Assembly (NCBI GenBank): GCA_901472455.1
Contig: LR590464.1
Location: 3,968,001-4,032,000 of the forward strand
From: Leclercia adecarboxylata
GTDB taxonomy: Bacteria; Pseudomonadota; Gammaproteobacteria; Enterobacterales; Enterobacteriaceae
Reading direction: 5' to 3'
Length of the DNA: 64,000 nucleotides
The position numbers were made by a program, and so were the translations under genes. The notes below the pieces were generated by a model, which worked only from the letters and a program-made list of their open reading frames with translations, was not told the DNA's origin and did no database searches. Below, in pieces: positions 32,359 through 45,857 of this stretch. Numbering within the stretch: the stretch's first letter is position 1; each line of letters opens with the position of its first letter.

Positions 32359-33690
32359 GTGGTGAAGGAACGTAGAATCGAACTGGTCCAGGGATTCCGC
32401 CATTCTGTTCCCTATATCAACACCCACCGGGGGAAGACGTTCGTCATTATGCTGGGTGGCGAAGCCATTGAGCATGAGAACTTCTCCAGCATTGTCAATG
32501 ACATCGGCCTGCTGCACAGCCTTGGAATTCGCCTTGTCGTCATTTATGGCGCTCGCCCGCAGATCGAAGCCAATCTGGCCGCGCATCACCATGAGCCGAT
32601 TTACCATAAACATACCCGCGTCACCGACGCCAAAACGCTGGAACTGGTTAAGCAGGCTGCCGGCCAGCTGCAGCTGGACATTACCGCGCGGCTGTCGATG
32701 AGTCTCAACAATACCCCGCTGCAAGGGGCACACATTAACGTGGTGAGCGGCAATTTCATTATCGCTCAGCCGCTGGGGGTGGACGACGGGGTGGATTATT
32801 GCCACAGCGGTCGAATCCGTCGTATCGATGAAGAGGCGATCCACCGCCAGCTCGACGGCGGCGCGATTGTGCTGACCGGCCCGGTTGCCGTCTCGGTGAC
32901 CGGCGAAAGCTTCAACCTCACCTCGGAAGAGATTGCCACTCAGCTGGCGATTAAGCTGAAAGCAGAAAAAATGATCGGCTTCTGCTCCTCGCAGGGTGTC
33001 ACTAACGAGCTGGGGAATATCGTCTCCGAGCTGTTCCCGAACGAAGCCCAGGCGCGCGTCGAGGCGCTTGAGGAGCAAGGCGACTACTACTCTGGTACCG
33101 TGCGTTTCCTGCGCGGCGCCATCAAAGCCTGCCGCAGCGGCGTGCGCCGCAGCCACCTGATCAGCTATCAGGAAGATGGCGCCCTTCTGCAGGAGTTGTT
33201 CTCCCGCGACGGGATCGGAACGCAGATCGTGATGGAAAGCGCCGAACAGATCCGCCGCGCCACGATCAACGACATCGGCGGCATTCTGGAACTGATTCGC
33301 CCGCTGGAGCAGCAGGGGATCCTGGTGCGTCGTTCCCGCGAACAGCTGGAGATGGAGATCGACAAGTTCACCATTATTCAGCGCGACAACCTCACCATCG
33401 CCTGTGCGGCGCTCTACCCCTTCCCGGAAGAGAAGATTGGCGAGATGGCCTGCGTGGCGGTACACCCTGACTACCGCAGTTCGTCGCGCGGCGAAGTGTT
33501 GCTGGAGCGTATCGCACTCCAGGCGCGGCAGCTGGGGTTGAGTAAGCTGTTTGTGCTGACTACCCGCAGCATTCACTGGTTCCAGGAGCGCGGCTTCACG
33601 CCGGTGGACATTGATTCCCTGCCGGAAACCAAGAAAGAGATGTACAACTATCAGCGTCGTTCGAAGGTGTTGATGGCGGATTTGGGATAA
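32359..33690 (+). CDS. argA: N-acetylglutamate synthase ArgA
   Basis: First enzyme of arginine biosynthesis; acetylates glutamate with acetyl-CoA and is feedback-inhibited by arginine. The GTG at 32359 was chosen because it gives exactly 443 residues, [42 protein letters not shown], like E. coli; the upstream in-frame codons overlap the ARG boxes. An N-terminal amino-acid-kinase fold ([22 protein letters not shown]) is followed by a C-terminal GNAT domain ([39 protein letters not shown]). The gene is intact. It is convergent with recD. Confidence 0.97.
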   Translation: MVKERRIELVQGFRHSVPYINTHRGKTFVIMLGGEAIEHENFSSIVNDIGLLHSLGIRLVVIYGARPQIEANLAAHHHEPIYHKHTRVTDAKTLELVKQAAGQLQLDITARLSMSLNNTPLQGAHINVVSGNFIIAQPLGVDDGVDYCHSGRIRRIDEEAIHRQLDGGAIVLTGPVAVSVTGESFNLTSEEIATQLAIKLKAEKMIGFCSSQGVTNELGNIVSELFPNEAQARVEALEEQGDYYSGTVRFLRGAIKACRSGVRRSHLISYQEDGALLQELFSRDGIGTQIVMESAEQIRRATINDIGGILELIRPLEQQGILVRRSREQLEMEIDKFTIIQRDNLTIACAALYPFPEEKIGEMACVAVHPDYRSSSRGEVLLERIALQARQLGLSKLFVLTTRSIHWFQERGFTPVDIDSLPETKKEMYNYQRRSKVLMADLG

Positions 33691-33705
33691 GCGTCAGGAA
33701 CCCAG

Positions 33706-33736
33706 GCCGGGCGAGCACAAGCGCTGCCCGGCTTTT
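33706..33736. terminator. Terminator between argA and recD
   Basis: GCCGGGC (33706-33712) pairs with GCCCGGC (33726-33732), followed by four T on the plus strand. It serves argA; the stem may also act on the convergent recD. Confidence 0.75.
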
Positions 33737-33743
33737 CACAGGC

Positions 33744-35565
33744 TTATAAGGCTTCGAAAATCGCACTCAGGCCGCTGCGTCGCTCCGTTCGGGTGGTAAC
33801 CGCCTGTACCAGCACACCGTCATCCGCATACAGTGATAGCCGCCGACGTGCGCGGGTAATCGCGGTATAGACCAGCTCGCGGGTGACCACCGGGGACATC
33901 TGAGTGGGCAAAATCAGCGCCGCATGATCGAACTCAGAACCCTGGGATTTATGCACCGTCATCGCCCATGCGGTTTCATGCTCCGGCAGGCGGCTCGGCT
34001 GCACGGACTTCAGGCTGCCATCCGGCATCTGGAACCAGACGCGTAGCCCCTGCCCCCGATCCAGCGCAATGCCGATATCACCGTTAAACAACCCCAGCGC
34101 ACTGTCGTTACGCGAGATCATCACCGGGCGTCCTTCATACCAGCGTGAATGTGGCTGACGGCTGATGCGGCGTTTTTGCACCAGCACGTGCTCCAGCCTT
34201 TCGTTGAGTCCGGCCACGCCAAAAGGCCCGTCACGTAAGGCGCACAGCAGCTGGTAGCTGCCAAATGCCGCCAGAATTTCTTCTTCGGAGGCCTGATGTT
34301 GCACCCGGTCAAGGAAATGGTGATAACCCTGCAGGGCATCCTCCAGCATCACCAGATACTCTTCCCCGCTCTGGAGCTGCTTTTTCTCGATATCACTGAA
34401 CGTGCCGTCAAATACTGGAGCGAATAGCGTGACGATCGCCGCGGTTGACCGCGGCCGCAAGCTGCCCGATGCCGGAGTCGCTGCCAAATCGGTAGCTTTT
34501 TTGCAGCAGGCAAAGGCTGTCACGCAGCGCGCCCGCGACCGGACTGATGTTGCCTTCCATCTGGCATCCTGTCATCCCGGCCAGCTCCTGGGCACGCTGC
34601 ACGGTAAAACCGGCGCTGGCCCAGGTACAAATATCGCCCAGCACCGCACCCGCTTCGACAGAGGCCAGCTGATCGCGATCGCCGAGGAAGATGACCCTGG
34701 CATGAGGCGGCAAGGCGTCAATCAGACGAGACATCATGGTCAGGTCGATCATCGAGGCCTCATCCACCACCAGCACATCCAGATGTAACGGATTCCCGGC
34801 ATGGTAGCGCAGACGCTGGCTGCCCGGCTGAGCGCCAAGCAAACGGTGCAGGGTACTCGCTTCGGTCGGGAATCGCTTACGCTGGAGGTCGGACAGCGGG
34901 AGCTGTTGCAGCGCACCGCCCAGAGACTCGGTGAGGCGCGCGGCGGCTTTACCGGTTGGGGCGGCCAGCCGGATGCGGCACTTCTCCTCTCCCGCCATCT
35001 GGATCAGCGCCGCCAGCAGGCGGGCGACGGTGGTGGTTTTACCGGTGCCCGGTCCGCCGGAAATTACCGAGATACGCCGCGTTAACGCCACGGCCGCCGC
35101 CACCTTTTGCCAGTTAACGGCTTCGTCAGAGGTGAACAGCGCGTTCAGGGTACGCTGAACGTCAGCACTGTCATGAGGCAACGGCTGGTTAGCTTCGCTA
35201 AAGAAACTGGCCACGGCCCGCTCATAGCGCCACATGCGGTTGAGGTAGAGCCGGCCCCCTGTCAGCACCAGCGGCGTTGGCTCGTCCCCTGCGCTCACAG
35301 CCCGGGAACGCATCAGCGTTGTGGGCCAGTCCAGCGTTTCATCGTGCAGGGCAAAACAGGCCTGCAGGGCGGCGGTTTTCGCCTCCGCTTGCAGGCGTGA
35401 CAGCGGCAGGCAGACATGCCCCTCGCCGGTATCCCGGCTCAAGATGGCTGTCGCCAGCATCACGGAGGGTTCATCATTCCCCGCCACCATCATCGCAAAC
35501 TGCACATCCAGACGACGCAACACGCGCTGTTCTACGGCCTCCAGCAATAATTCCTGCATCGTCAT
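33744..35565 (-). CDS. recD: Exodeoxyribonuclease V subunit alpha, RecD (one frameshift)
   Basis: 5'-3' helicase subunit of RecBCD, which unwinds and degrades DNA from double-strand ends and loads RecA after Chi. The start ATG (35565) overlaps the recB stop as ATGA. It starts [29 protein letters not shown]; Walker A is [20 protein letters not shown] (about residue 170), Walker B is [20 protein letters not shown], and later superfamily-1 motifs are [20 protein letters not shown] and [18 protein letters not shown]. One break near 34435 joins the two halves. About 608 residues. Lies downstream of recB. Confidence 0.96.
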
Positions 35566-38500
35566 GACACAAGCTCCTCTCGGCTTGCAGAAAACAAGCT
35601 ATCCATTTGATTTATTAACATTTCATCCGGGCGGGTGGTAAAGCAACCGGCCCCGGCGAGCTGCCGTCCACCCCGCGTAAAAACAGGTAGATTACCCCGC
35701 CGAAATGTCGCTGATAGTCATAATCAGCGATACGGTGGCGCAGATAACGGTGTAGCGCCAGCGTGTAGAGCTGATATTGCAGATCGTAGCGGTGGGACTG
35801 CATCGCGCGCGCCATCGCCTCCGGGGTATAGGCCTCGCCATTTTCGCCCAGCCAGTTGGACTTATAGTCCAGCAGGTAGTAACGGCCATTATGGCGAAAC
35901 ACCAGGTCGATAAAGCCTTTCAGCATACCGCGCACCTGGCGGAAATCGAGCGGCGGGCAGTCGCGTGACAGCGGATCGTACTCGCGGATCAATGCATCCA
36001 GCGCATCGGCGGTAAGCGGCCCGGCAACCGGCAGGTAAAACTCCATCTCAACCTGTTTATCGGTGGCTGATAGCTGGCTCAGCGAGACCCCCTCCTCATT
36101 GAGCGGTGTCTGCAGAACCTGGGTAATCCACTGGGTTAACACCGGCTGCCAGCGGGCGTCATAGCCGCCTTTCTGCAACATCTCCAGTACCCACTCCGGC
36201 GAGACGGGTTGGGTAAAATCGAGCGCTTCAAAGAGGCCGTGTAAAAAGGTGCCCGGCGAAGCGCCGCGCGGGAACTGATGTGGCGTCAGCTCCGGCTCTT
36301 GTACGACCTCGCCAGTGCCTGCGGCATCGATGTCGAGGCGCGGCATCAAATCCTGGGCGATACTGTGCCCGCGCTGTTGCAGCCCGGAATAACTGGTCAC
36401 TCGCCAGTCATCGAACAGTACGCGAGCCACCTGCCGCGCCTGCAGATCCGGCATTGTTGATTCCGGCATGTTCCAGCGGGCGGTATCGGCCACCCCGGCA
36501 ATCTGCAGCGCAAGAGGCCCAGTGCACAGGGTTTCCAGGCACTGGCGCAGCCCGGCGGCATCTTTCGGCTCACCGCGCTGGATCAGGCGACCCAGCGCAC
36601 TGAGGTGGAAATCGCTGTCACCAGACTTGTCGCCACGACGACGAAACAGCGGCGCGACGCCCAGACTGCAATGCCAGACCGAGCGGGTTAATGCCACATA
36701 CAGCAGACGCAAATCTTCCGCCAGCCGCTCGGCTTCGGCCAGCTCAACGCTGTCCTCCGCCTTGCTGAGATCGAGCACGGCTTCAAAGGTTTTGCGATCG
36801 TGGTAAAAGGCCTGATCCTGCACCCGGTAGTTGGCAATGAAGGGCAGCCAGACCAGCGGGTACTCCAGACCTTTCGATTTGTGAATGGTGACAATTTTTA
36901 CCAGATGTTTATCGCTTTCGAGGCGCATCTGCTGGCTGGAGGCATTGCTGTTAGGTTCGGCGATATGCTGCGCCAGCCAACGCACCAGGGCGTGCTCGCT
37001 CTCCAGCTGCGCTCCCGCCTCCTGAAGCAACTCGCTGATGTGCAAAATATCAGTCAGACGGCGTTCGCCGCCGGCGGTGGCCAGCATATTTTCCGCAATA
37101 TTGCGCTGCGTCATGATGTCGCGCAGCATCGCCATCACGCCCCGCTTCTGCCAGCGTTCGCGGTAGTGGGTAAACTCTTCTACCGCCTCATCCCAGAGGG
37201 TTTCACTGTTATTCAGCATGTCGATGTCGCGAGCGGTAAGCCCGAGCATGGAGCTTGCCAGTGCGCTGCGCAGGATGCTTTCACGCTCGGGTGCCAGCAC
37301 CGCCTGCAGCAGCCAGAGCATCTCCTGGGCTTCGAGCGTTTCAAACACGCTGTCGCGGTTGGAAAGATAGACCGAAGGGATGGTCAGCAGCGTCAGCGCA
37401 TCGCGAACCAGCGCCGCTTCCTGACGACTGCGCACCAGCACCGTGATGTCCGAGGCTCTTACCGGCGGGCCTCGTCACCCCGATGCAGGATGGCTTCACC
37501 GCGAACACCCGCACTCAGCCAGTCGCGGATTTGTGCCGCGCAGTGCTGGGCCATAAAGGCCTGATAATCTCCGACGCCACATCCCTCGCCCTCCATCAGC
37601 CAGACGTTCATCGCTGGCTGAAAATCACCCCGCAGCTCAAAGCGCAGCCCGGCATTTTTCGGGGCCGATTTGACCGGCAGGAACGGGATTTCACGGAACA
37701 TGAAGGCGTCGTTCATTTGTGAAAAGAGGGTATTCACGCTTTCTACCATTCCGGGCGCTGAGCGCCAGTTGGTATCCAGCGTATAGTGCGCGGCGACTTC
37801 GCCACGCGCTTTCATATAGGTAAAGATATCTGCCCCACGGAACGCATAGATCGCCTGTTTCGGGTCACCAATCAGCAGCAGGGCAGTGTCTGGCTGCTGA
37901 CGCCAGATCCGGCGGAAAATCCGGTACTGCTGGGGTCGGTATCCTGAAATTCATCGATCATCGCCACCGGGAAACGGCCACGAATAGCCGCAGCCAGCGC
38001 ATCACCATTGTCGCTGTTCAGGGCCTCATCGAGACGACTGAGCATATCGTCAAAGCCCAGCTCGCCACGGCGGCGCTTTTCCCGCGCCACTGCGGCGCGG
38101 ATCTCTGCCAGCGCGCGGGTGATCATCAGATCGTTCAGGGTCAGCGGCTCAGCCAGCAGAGTGTCGATGGCGGCAAACAGAGGGTGCTGCGGCACTTCGC
38201 CACCCGCTTTTGTCCGCTCCGCAAGAAACGTTTGCGAGAACTTTTCCAGCGCGTCAGGCAGTTGATAGCTGTGCTTCTCCTCCTGAGCCCAGGCCGTCAC
38301 ACGCTCGATGTATTTGCCTGGTTGCCGCGGTTGAACTTACGCCGGTCGATACCCGAACGTTCAATAACCGCGTCGATTTCCGCCACGCTGCTGCACCACT
38401 GCTGCTTCATGGTGGCAATTAAGCCGACAATCTTCTCATGGCGGGAGGCCAGCGTTTCGTCCGCAGGCGGAGGGGATTTAATGACCGGGGCTTCGCCCTG

Positions 38501-39110
38501 CAGATAACGATCGATGGAGCGGAGTAACTCTTTCCGGCCCTTTCCATAAACCATGAACCGCTTCGGCAATATCACGTGGCAAGGGGTAGCAGTGACGACG
38601 CCAGAAATCGGCGCACGCCTGGTAGCGCAACCAGGGATTCATCTTCGATCAGTTGTTGCTCAAAGAGCATGGCCGGATTCAAAGGCGTTCAGGCTGAGCA
38701 TCCGCTGACAGAAGCCGTGGATGGTGAACACGGCGGCCTCGTCCATCTGGCGTTCCGCCAGTAGCAGCCACTGCGCCGCCCTGCTGGGTATCTTCGATCT
38801 CGTCCAGCCAGGCTGGCATATAGCGGGTTATCTGTGCTCTGTCTGAGGCAGGCAATCCGCAATTCGTGAATGTTAGCGCGGATACGGGCCGCGTAGTTCT
38901 TCCGTTGCGGCTTCGGTGAAGGTCACCACCAGAAGCTCTTCTACGCTGAGCGGGCGGCTGAAGGCTGCGCTGCCGCCCAGTCCGAGCAGCAGACGCAGAT
39001 AGAGTGCCGCAATGGTGAAGGTTTTTCCGGTTCCCGCTGAGGCCTCTATCAGTCGCTCCCCCCTGTAACGGTAAACGTAGGGGATCAAGGGACTCGGCGG
39101 TATCGGTCAT
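35562..39110 (-). CDS. recB: Exodeoxyribonuclease V subunit beta, RecB (frameshifted)
   Basis: 3'-5' helicase and nuclease subunit of RecBCD. It starts [42 protein letters not shown] (Walker A near residue 25); SF1 motifs include [37 protein letters not shown] (reconstructed), [24 protein letters not shown] and [19 protein letters not shown]. The C-terminal nuclease has [24 protein letters not shown], holding the catalytic Asp and Lys. Breaks near 39065, 38890, 38790, 38700, 38570, 38310, 37920, 37455 and 35645 split about 1180 residues. The start overlaps the ptrA stop (ATGA). With the last break corrected, the stop (35564-35562) overlaps the recD start. Confidence 0.95.
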
Positions 39111-41998
39111 TCGTTCTTACTCCTGGGCAAAGATTGCTGCAATGCGCTCACGCTCTTCCAGACTGTCCAGCCTGCAGGCGGGGTGACGTCGGCTTTTTTA
39201 CTCTGACTACCCGAGACCTGGGACAGGATCGCCATCCCCTGCGGGGCAACCACCGCCTGGTGGAAGAAGTCAGCCACTTTCTGCGGCGTGAGCTGTTTTA
39301 TCTGGGCCACTACTTTATCATTGCGAATCGAAGCGCATATTACCCCGATCGAAATCTTTGCTGATCTTTGATGCCTCTTCGGCCAGGGTTTGCGGCGGCT
39401 GCGTAATCTGGGCGATCCACCGCCTGCTGGATCTGAGCAAACTCTTCTGGCTTCATGGCCCGCAACTTCGCTTCTGCCTGCGGGAAGAATGCCTGGAAAC
39501 GCTGCCAGAAGATAATCTGGCTGTTTATCACTGCTTTGCAGCAGGAAGCCCATTCCCCCACTGGCGGCCCACGTTCATCGAGAAGGCAAACACGGCATAG
39601 CCCAGCTGCTCTTCGGTACGTAACTGGGTATAGAACCACGGCTGCACGATCTGTCCGAGCACGGCGCTGTAGGCCGAGCTGGCATATTCGTCATAGCCGG
39701 TCGGGACAAAGACCGCCGCCAGCGCAGAGTCTGTGCTGCTGCCAGGTTTCTCGAAAATCACGTTCTGCTGTTTATCCACCAGCACATCCTGGTTGCGGCA
39801 CCATTCGGTGCCCTTAGCCCCCAGCTGGGTGCGGACGTCCTGCGCCAGCGTTTTCGCCTGATCTTCGCTCCATATTGCCAACTACCAGGAACTCTGGTCT
39901 GGCGTTGGTTTTCAGCGCCGCGCGGTAGGCCATCACCTCGTCCAGCGTAATTGGACGGCAACAGCGCCCGCCGATCTTCGCGCTGGAAGTAAGGCACCTG
40001 GGACAGCATCTGCACCGGCATAATGGCCTGATCGAACGCTTTGCCCTTCTCAGCGGAGTCCATCATTTGCGCATACCAGGATTTGGCCTGCGCCAGTTGC
40101 TCCTCGGTGGCGGTGTAGCTGAAATAGCCTTCCAGCAACGCCTTAAACAGCTGTGGCAGACGCTGGGTATAACCGTTGGCGTTGAGCATCAGGCCCGTTG
40201 TTGGCGTTGGTCGAGAAACCGATCCCGCCCACGGCAGCCTGATTGCTGAGCTGATCCAGGGCGATACCGGCCAGATAATCATTCAGGGCAAACATCACCT
40301 GGTTTTTTGGCGCTGTCCATCGCCGCAGGATTACGCAGCACCATGCTGACATTGGCTTTTGGCTCGCTGGCGAAATAGCGGCTCGGGGTATAGACCACAC
40401 GCAGGTCAGACTCATCCACAATCAGCTGCGGTTTAGGATACGCTTTAGCAGGCTTGATCAGCGTGAAGTCGTCCGGGATATACGGGTTCACCTCCGGCAA
40501 CTTGAGCGCGATGGCGGCAGATTTCTTCTGCCAGTCAGCAAAAGTTTGCTCGCTGATTTTATCCACCTGGTACTCAGCATTCACAAAATAGGCCGTTTTG
40601 TTATGCGGTTCGTCCGGGCTGATATACCAGATACGGGCGTTCTGCGGTGTCATCATCGCCAGACGGGCTTTGACGGCATCCGCATCATACTTATCCGCGA
40701 TATTGACGGCATCCAGCGTATGCTCAACCGGCACACGGATCATGGTGTCCGCCAGCCACTCAACGTAGTCCATATCGCGGGTGATAGAGGGATAACGGAA
40801 GTCGAGATCCAGCACGTGCGCCAGCTCATCGAAATAGCGTTTATCGACACCTTTATCACGCAGCAGCGACAGATAGCTGAAAATCGCGGCGACCACCTCA
40901 TCACGATGGGCCAGCCCTTTATCGGTTAAGGTCGCGGAGATAGCCAGCACACCACTGTTGCCGTTAACGATGGGATCAGAATCTGCGCGAATACCTTCCA
41001 CCAGCCCCTGCTTTTGCAGCCAGTCGGACAGGGTATCCGGGCTACGGTTGCCTATCAGATAGTTAAACCAGTTCGTCGGTTTTGCTGCGAAACTGCGCCG
41101 TGTTGTTATCAATGCGGAATTCAACGCGCAACACCTTTCGCGGCATCGCGGGAACATAGTGAATAATCAAGCCCTTCTGCGCATCGGTGACTACCGGTAC
41201 GGTGGTTTCAGGGCGGGTAATGTCTTTATTCGGTACACGGCCGTAAGTCTCGGCGGCGAGTTTCGCCAGCTCCGGCAGAGGTTTGTTGCTGTACACCACC
41301 GCTTTCATCAGATTGGCGGAGTAGTATTTGTCGCGGAACGCGTGCAGCGCATCGAGCACCGGGCTGCCTGGCTTATCGCTCAGGGTTTCAAGGTTGCCGC
41401 CGGAGAAACGGGAGCCAGGGTGGCGCGGGGTTGATGGTTTCGGCGCTGACCTGCGCCATACGCATACCGTCCCGGGTACGGGCCAGCGTCAGCTCGCATT
41501 AACGGCGTTGCGTTCGCGATCGGCATATTTTTTATCCAGCAATGGGGCGGCAATGGCATCCGCAAGGCGATCAACCGCGCCGTCCAGCGCATCGTTTTCG
41601 ACTTCCAGATAAAAGGCCGTACGGTAGGGCGCGGTGCTGGCGTTATGGCTGCCACCGTGCATTTTTAAAAATTCGGCCAGGCTGTCAGGCTGCGGGTACT
41701 TTTTTGAACCCATCAGGGTCATATGTTCAAGATAGTGCGCAAGCCCAGGATGGGATTCAGGATCTTCCAGCGAGCCAACAGGCACCACCAGCGCCGACAA
41801 TGACTTTACGGCCTGGGGATCGGAAACCAGCAACACGACCATCCCGTTATCAAGGCGGATCGCCTGATATTCGCGGGTATCTTTATCGCTTTTGCGGATC
41901 GTTTCCTGAATAGGTTGCCAACCGGTATTTGCTTGACTGAGGGGTGCCCAAAGAGCGACGAACAAAACTAAGGTTTTCAACAAGGTGCTGCCTGGCAT
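39107..41998 (-). CDS. ptrA: Protease III (pitrilysin, frameshifted)
   Basis: Periplasmic zinc metalloprotease of the M16 family that degrades small proteins such as insulin fragments. It starts MPGSTLLKTLVLFVALWAPLSQANTGW, a Sec signal peptide cleaved after SQA. The inverted zinc motif HYLEH lies in HPGLAHYLEHMTLMGSKKYP, with further ligand glutamate in ERNAVNAE. The remaining domains are recognisable to the end [17 protein letters not shown]. At least ten frame breaks (about 41495, 41385, 41075, 40310, 40200, 39955, 39875, 39540, 39410 and 39340) fragment about 962 residues. It lies between recC and recB as in E. coli, with an ATGA overlap to recB. Confidence 0.95.
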
Positions 41999-42138
41999 TC
42001 ACTACCTCTTCATCACGGACATCATCATTAACACGCTTTCGTGCCGGACAGGCCAGCATCTCTTTGTGGTGTACATCAGTCCATGACAAGATGGGCATCA
42101 TAAATGAATGCCCAAACCTGCGCAATTTTTATACAAGG

Positions 42139-45100
42139 TCAGGACTGATTAAATTTATACAGCGGCAACAGGTAGCGACGGGCCTCGTCTGTAATGGCCT
42201 GGAAGTACTCTGGCTCAAGGGTTCGCCACAGGCGTTGATACCAGACGTCGTCCCCTTCCCCACGCACGATCATATTGCCTTCGTAGGCCTGCAAAAATTT
42301 GCTGTGCGCTTTTTGCAGGGTCGCGTCATCCGTTAACATCGCATCATTTGTGGCGTCATAACAGGTTTTAATCCACGCCCCCCCACTTTCTGGCAGCAAC
42401 AGCAGCGGTGTATTCATCCCCTGCCGGTAACCTTCAACCAGCTGCGACAGATACTCCATTGCCTGTGCAGCAGGGCAGCGCCGGGAAGCGCCATTCACCG
42501 TCTTTGCGTACAAACAACCGGCTCTCGCCTTCGCCACCGCTTGCACAATAGACAAGGGTGTTCCAGCCAAAGTTGCAAACCTTGCGAAACGCTGAGCATC
42601 GACGGACGCCAGCGCAGCAAGCCATCTGGCTGCACATGTTGCAGCCACCCCGTCAGATTCACGCCGTTACAGTTGAGATCGATCTCCATGCTTGTACCGG
42701 GCTGGCGGCACTCTATCACCCGGTCGGCAAGGACCTGCATCTCCTCACACTGGGCATCCCAGGTGATTTCCCCGAAGGCGCCATACGGCAGTTGGCCTGC
42801 CGCGCGATAGCGGCGGAACAGCTTCTGCGCATCCTCCTGTTCCACCAGCGCGTTAAGCAACTGTTGGTTTAACTGGTAGCGGCTTAACCCATCCAGGGTA
42901 AACGGCTCCGCATCCGGGATCTCGCTCTCTTCGGAACGGAAATGAACCTGCAACCGCAACTGGAAAAAGGCCCGCACCGGGTGCGCCCAAAAGCGCTGGA
43001 GCTGTTCAAACGCCACCGTATCCAGCGGCAACGGATCCAGCGTCTGGATAAAGTCACCATGGGCCACCCCTTCCCGCTTCGCCGCGGGCAGCCATTCCCG
43101 GGCGTAGCTCTGCTGTTCGTTGTTCTCATAGTTGACGGCATCGAACGGCATACGGCTGTGACAGCAGGTAATATGCGCCTTCACGCGCTGTTCGCTTTCA
43201 TCGCAATTAAGGTTCTCATCGCCCGGCAGGTAATGGCTTTGCCCGATGTAGTCCACCAGCTCCTGAACCAGCACCGACGGGAACCGTTCACTGTTGTCCT
43301 GGATGGAGCGGCCGATGTAGCTGATATAGAGCTGCTGCTGCGCGGAGATAAGCGCCTCAAGGAACAGATAGCGGTCATCGTCGCGGCGGCTACGGTCGCC
43401 ACGCTGGGACTGTTGACTCATTAAATCAAACCCCAGCGGCGCCAGCGCGCGCGGGTAGACGCCGTCGTTCATGCCCAGCAGACAGACCACCTTAAACGGA
43501 ATGGAGCGCATCGGCATCAGGGTGCAGATGTTCACCGGCCCGGCGAGGAAGCGCTGGCTGATACGCTCCTGGTCGAGACGCAGTGTTAATTCATCGCGTA
43601 ACAGTGACAGCGGAATAGCTTCGCCATAGTGCGAAGAGATGCCCTCATCAATAATGGCCTGCCACTGTTGCTCGATTAACGCCATCGCCGCTTCTGTTTC
43701 CTGATCCGGCAGGAAGAAATCATTGAGCATTTCCCGGCATACCGGCATCCACTCCTCGAGCGAACGTGCTTTCACCAGCTCCCGCCGCCAGCGGTTAAGC
43801 TGCATCAGCAGCGAAGCCAGATGGCCGACCAGTTCGGCGATTAAGCCACTGGATTCGTCATACGGCAGAACGGCATTCCACTCCCCCTGGCTGCTCTCCA
43901 TGGCGTAGCCGAGCAGCATGCGCGTCAGGCCAAACTGCCAGGTATGCTGGCCGGTGACCGGCAGTTCAAACTCCTGCACGTTGTCATCATCCATTCCCCA
44001 GCGTACGCCCGACTCGTTGACCCACTGGCGCAGATAACGCAGCGCGTCCTCGTCGATATCAAAACGGGCCGCCAGTACCGGAACATCGAGCAAAGGCCAG
44101 TACATCTTCAGGTACGAAGCGGCTGTCCGGCAGGGAAAGCAGGCTGACAAACGCCTGCAGGGCCGGGTGGGACTGGCGCGCACGGCGGTCCGATATCGCA
44201 AACGGCACATAGCGATCGCCCGTCGCGCTGCCAAACACCGCCTGAATATAGGGACTGTAGGTGTCGATATCGGCCACCATGACCACGATATCGCGCGGCG
44301 TTAGCTGTGGATCGTCCTCCAGCATCGCCAACAGTTTGTCATGCAGCACCTCGACTTCTCGCTGCGGGCTATGGCACAGGTGGATAGATACGCTGCGATC
44401 GTCGGGATCGAGCCGACGCTTGTTAGCGCTACTGGCAAACTCGGCGGCGGTAACACCGGCCACCGCGCGGTTTTCCAGATCCAGAATATCCCGCTGCACG
44501 TTATGCAGCAGGCTGTCAGGGGTGATATCCGCAAAGGCATCGACATCCCCTTCGCCGGAGGCGGTCAGCTCCGAGAGCATATAGATATAGTCGCGTCCCA
44601 GTTTTTCCCCAGGAGGCCAGCAGCGGATTCGGTAAGTCCTGGATACCTTGTTCATCAAAGAGCTGCGCCGCCGTCTCGCTGTCTTTAAAAGAGCGGCACC
44701 GCGTGTTCGTCGAACAGGCGACGACGCTGGCGCGTAACGAGGCGGGCCAGCCAACGGGCATCCTGAATATCCCCCCAGTAATGCCGACACGGGTTGGTAA
44801 ACAGGATATGAATATCGATGTGTTTACCCAGCGCATTAAGCGCTTTCAGGTAAACCGGTGGTAAGGCGGAGATCCCGCAGATAAAGACCCGGGACGGCAG
44901 TCCGGCTGGTGGCACAGAGGCCGAATCCAACATCGCGATAAAACGTTCATAAAGGTTGGCACGGTGCCACTGCGGCTGGCCCAGCTTTTCAGTATGTTCT
45001 ACCAGCGCTTTCCACCAGCGGTGCCTGCCAGACTTGCGCCTGGTCGAGACCGTCAATCAGCTCGCCCGCTTCCCAGCGCGTTAACCACTCCGGGCGGTAG

Positions 45101-45520
45101 ACCAGATACTGGTCATAGAGATCCGCAGTACGCGACGCCAGCTGAAACAGTTTTCGTTTGTCGGTATCGTCGTTCAGGTAGTGGCGCAGCATGGCGAACT
45201 CATCATGCGTCAGCATCTCCGGCAGGAGCGTCATTAACTTCCAGCTCATGCTCTGTTTGTTGAACGCGCTCTGTTTTGGGATGTCCGGCAGCACGCGAAC
45301 AAACATATCCCAGATAAAGCTGGCGGGCAGCGGGAAATCAATATTGGCGGCAATGCCAAACTTTTTGTGACAGGGACATTTGCAGCCACTGGGCCATACC
45401 GGTGCTTTGAACCAGGATCATCTCCGGTTCAAAGGGATCGTCGAGCCGCTGCTGCTCGACGATAAATTCCATCAGTGCTTCCAGCACATCAAGACGGTTT
45501 GAGTGGTAGACCCTTAACAT
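42139..45520 (-). CDS. recC: Exodeoxyribonuclease V subunit gamma, RecC (frameshifted)
   Basis: Chi-recognising scaffold subunit of RecBCD. It starts MLRVYHSNRLDVLEALMEFIVEQQRLDDPFEPEMILVQSTGMAQWLQMSLSQK. Inactive helicase-like domains follow: VFICGISALPPVYLKALNALGKHIDIHILFTNPCRHYWGD, DPQLTPRDIVVMVADIDTYSPYIQAVFG, CTLMPMRSIPFKVVCLLGMNDGVYPRALAPLGFDLM, and ERFPSVLVQELVDYIG. The end is LLPLYKFNQS. Breaks near 45365, 45020, 44690, 44610, 44110, 42570 and 42475. About 1122 residues. It follows ppdC by 11 bases, so the recC-ptrA-recB-recD operon may be read from the ppd genes. Confidence 0.95.
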
Positions 45521-45531
45521 TGCTGCTCCAA

Positions 45532-45857
45532 CTACTGGCTAACCGGGCAGTGCAGGCGCGTCATTTGACCCTGCCGACCCAATGGAGAAATAAGTGAGAC
45601 CGAGATGCTGACACATTCCGGCCGGTGTTGTCTGCACCCTGTTTACCTGCCAGCCCGTAGGCATCTCCCCGGCGGCCAGCTGTGACTGCGACCAGACATG
45701 ACGCCAGAGCTGGCGATAACTGCTCAAGGGCGACAAAGCGGCTGGCTAAAACACGATGGTAACCTGCCAGTCCGGTAACGACCATGACCATCAGCATCAT
45801 GGCCAGCAAGACCTCGACGATGCTGAACCCTTTCTGTTTCGCTACGGTTGCTGACAT
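45532..45857 (-). CDS. ppdC: Prepilin-like protein PpdC (frameshifted)
   Basis: Putative minor pseudopilin of an incomplete type IV pilus/type II secretion-like cluster. It starts MSATVAKQKGFSIVEVLLAMMLMVMVVTGLAGYHRVLASRF; KGF|SIVEV is the prepilin peptidase site, with the mature protein beginning at Phe followed by Glu at position 5, then a hydrophobic helix. Later parts are YRQLWRHVWSQSQL and TGWQVNRVQTT. Breaks near 45730 and 45605; with them corrected the protein ends CVSISVSLISPLGRQGQMTRLHCPVSQ at 45532. About 107 residues. The start overlaps the ygdB end. Confidence 0.88.

Noticed and set aside
32341..33576. A 411-codon open frame antisense to argA
   Set aside because: argA is intact, has the right start, ARG boxes and full-length homology. 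The antisense frame has no recognisable domain and is a by-product of GC-rich codon use.
36800..37564. A 254-codon plus-strand frame inside recB
   Set aside because: It is antisense to conserved recB helicase motifs and has no ribosome site or family resemblance.
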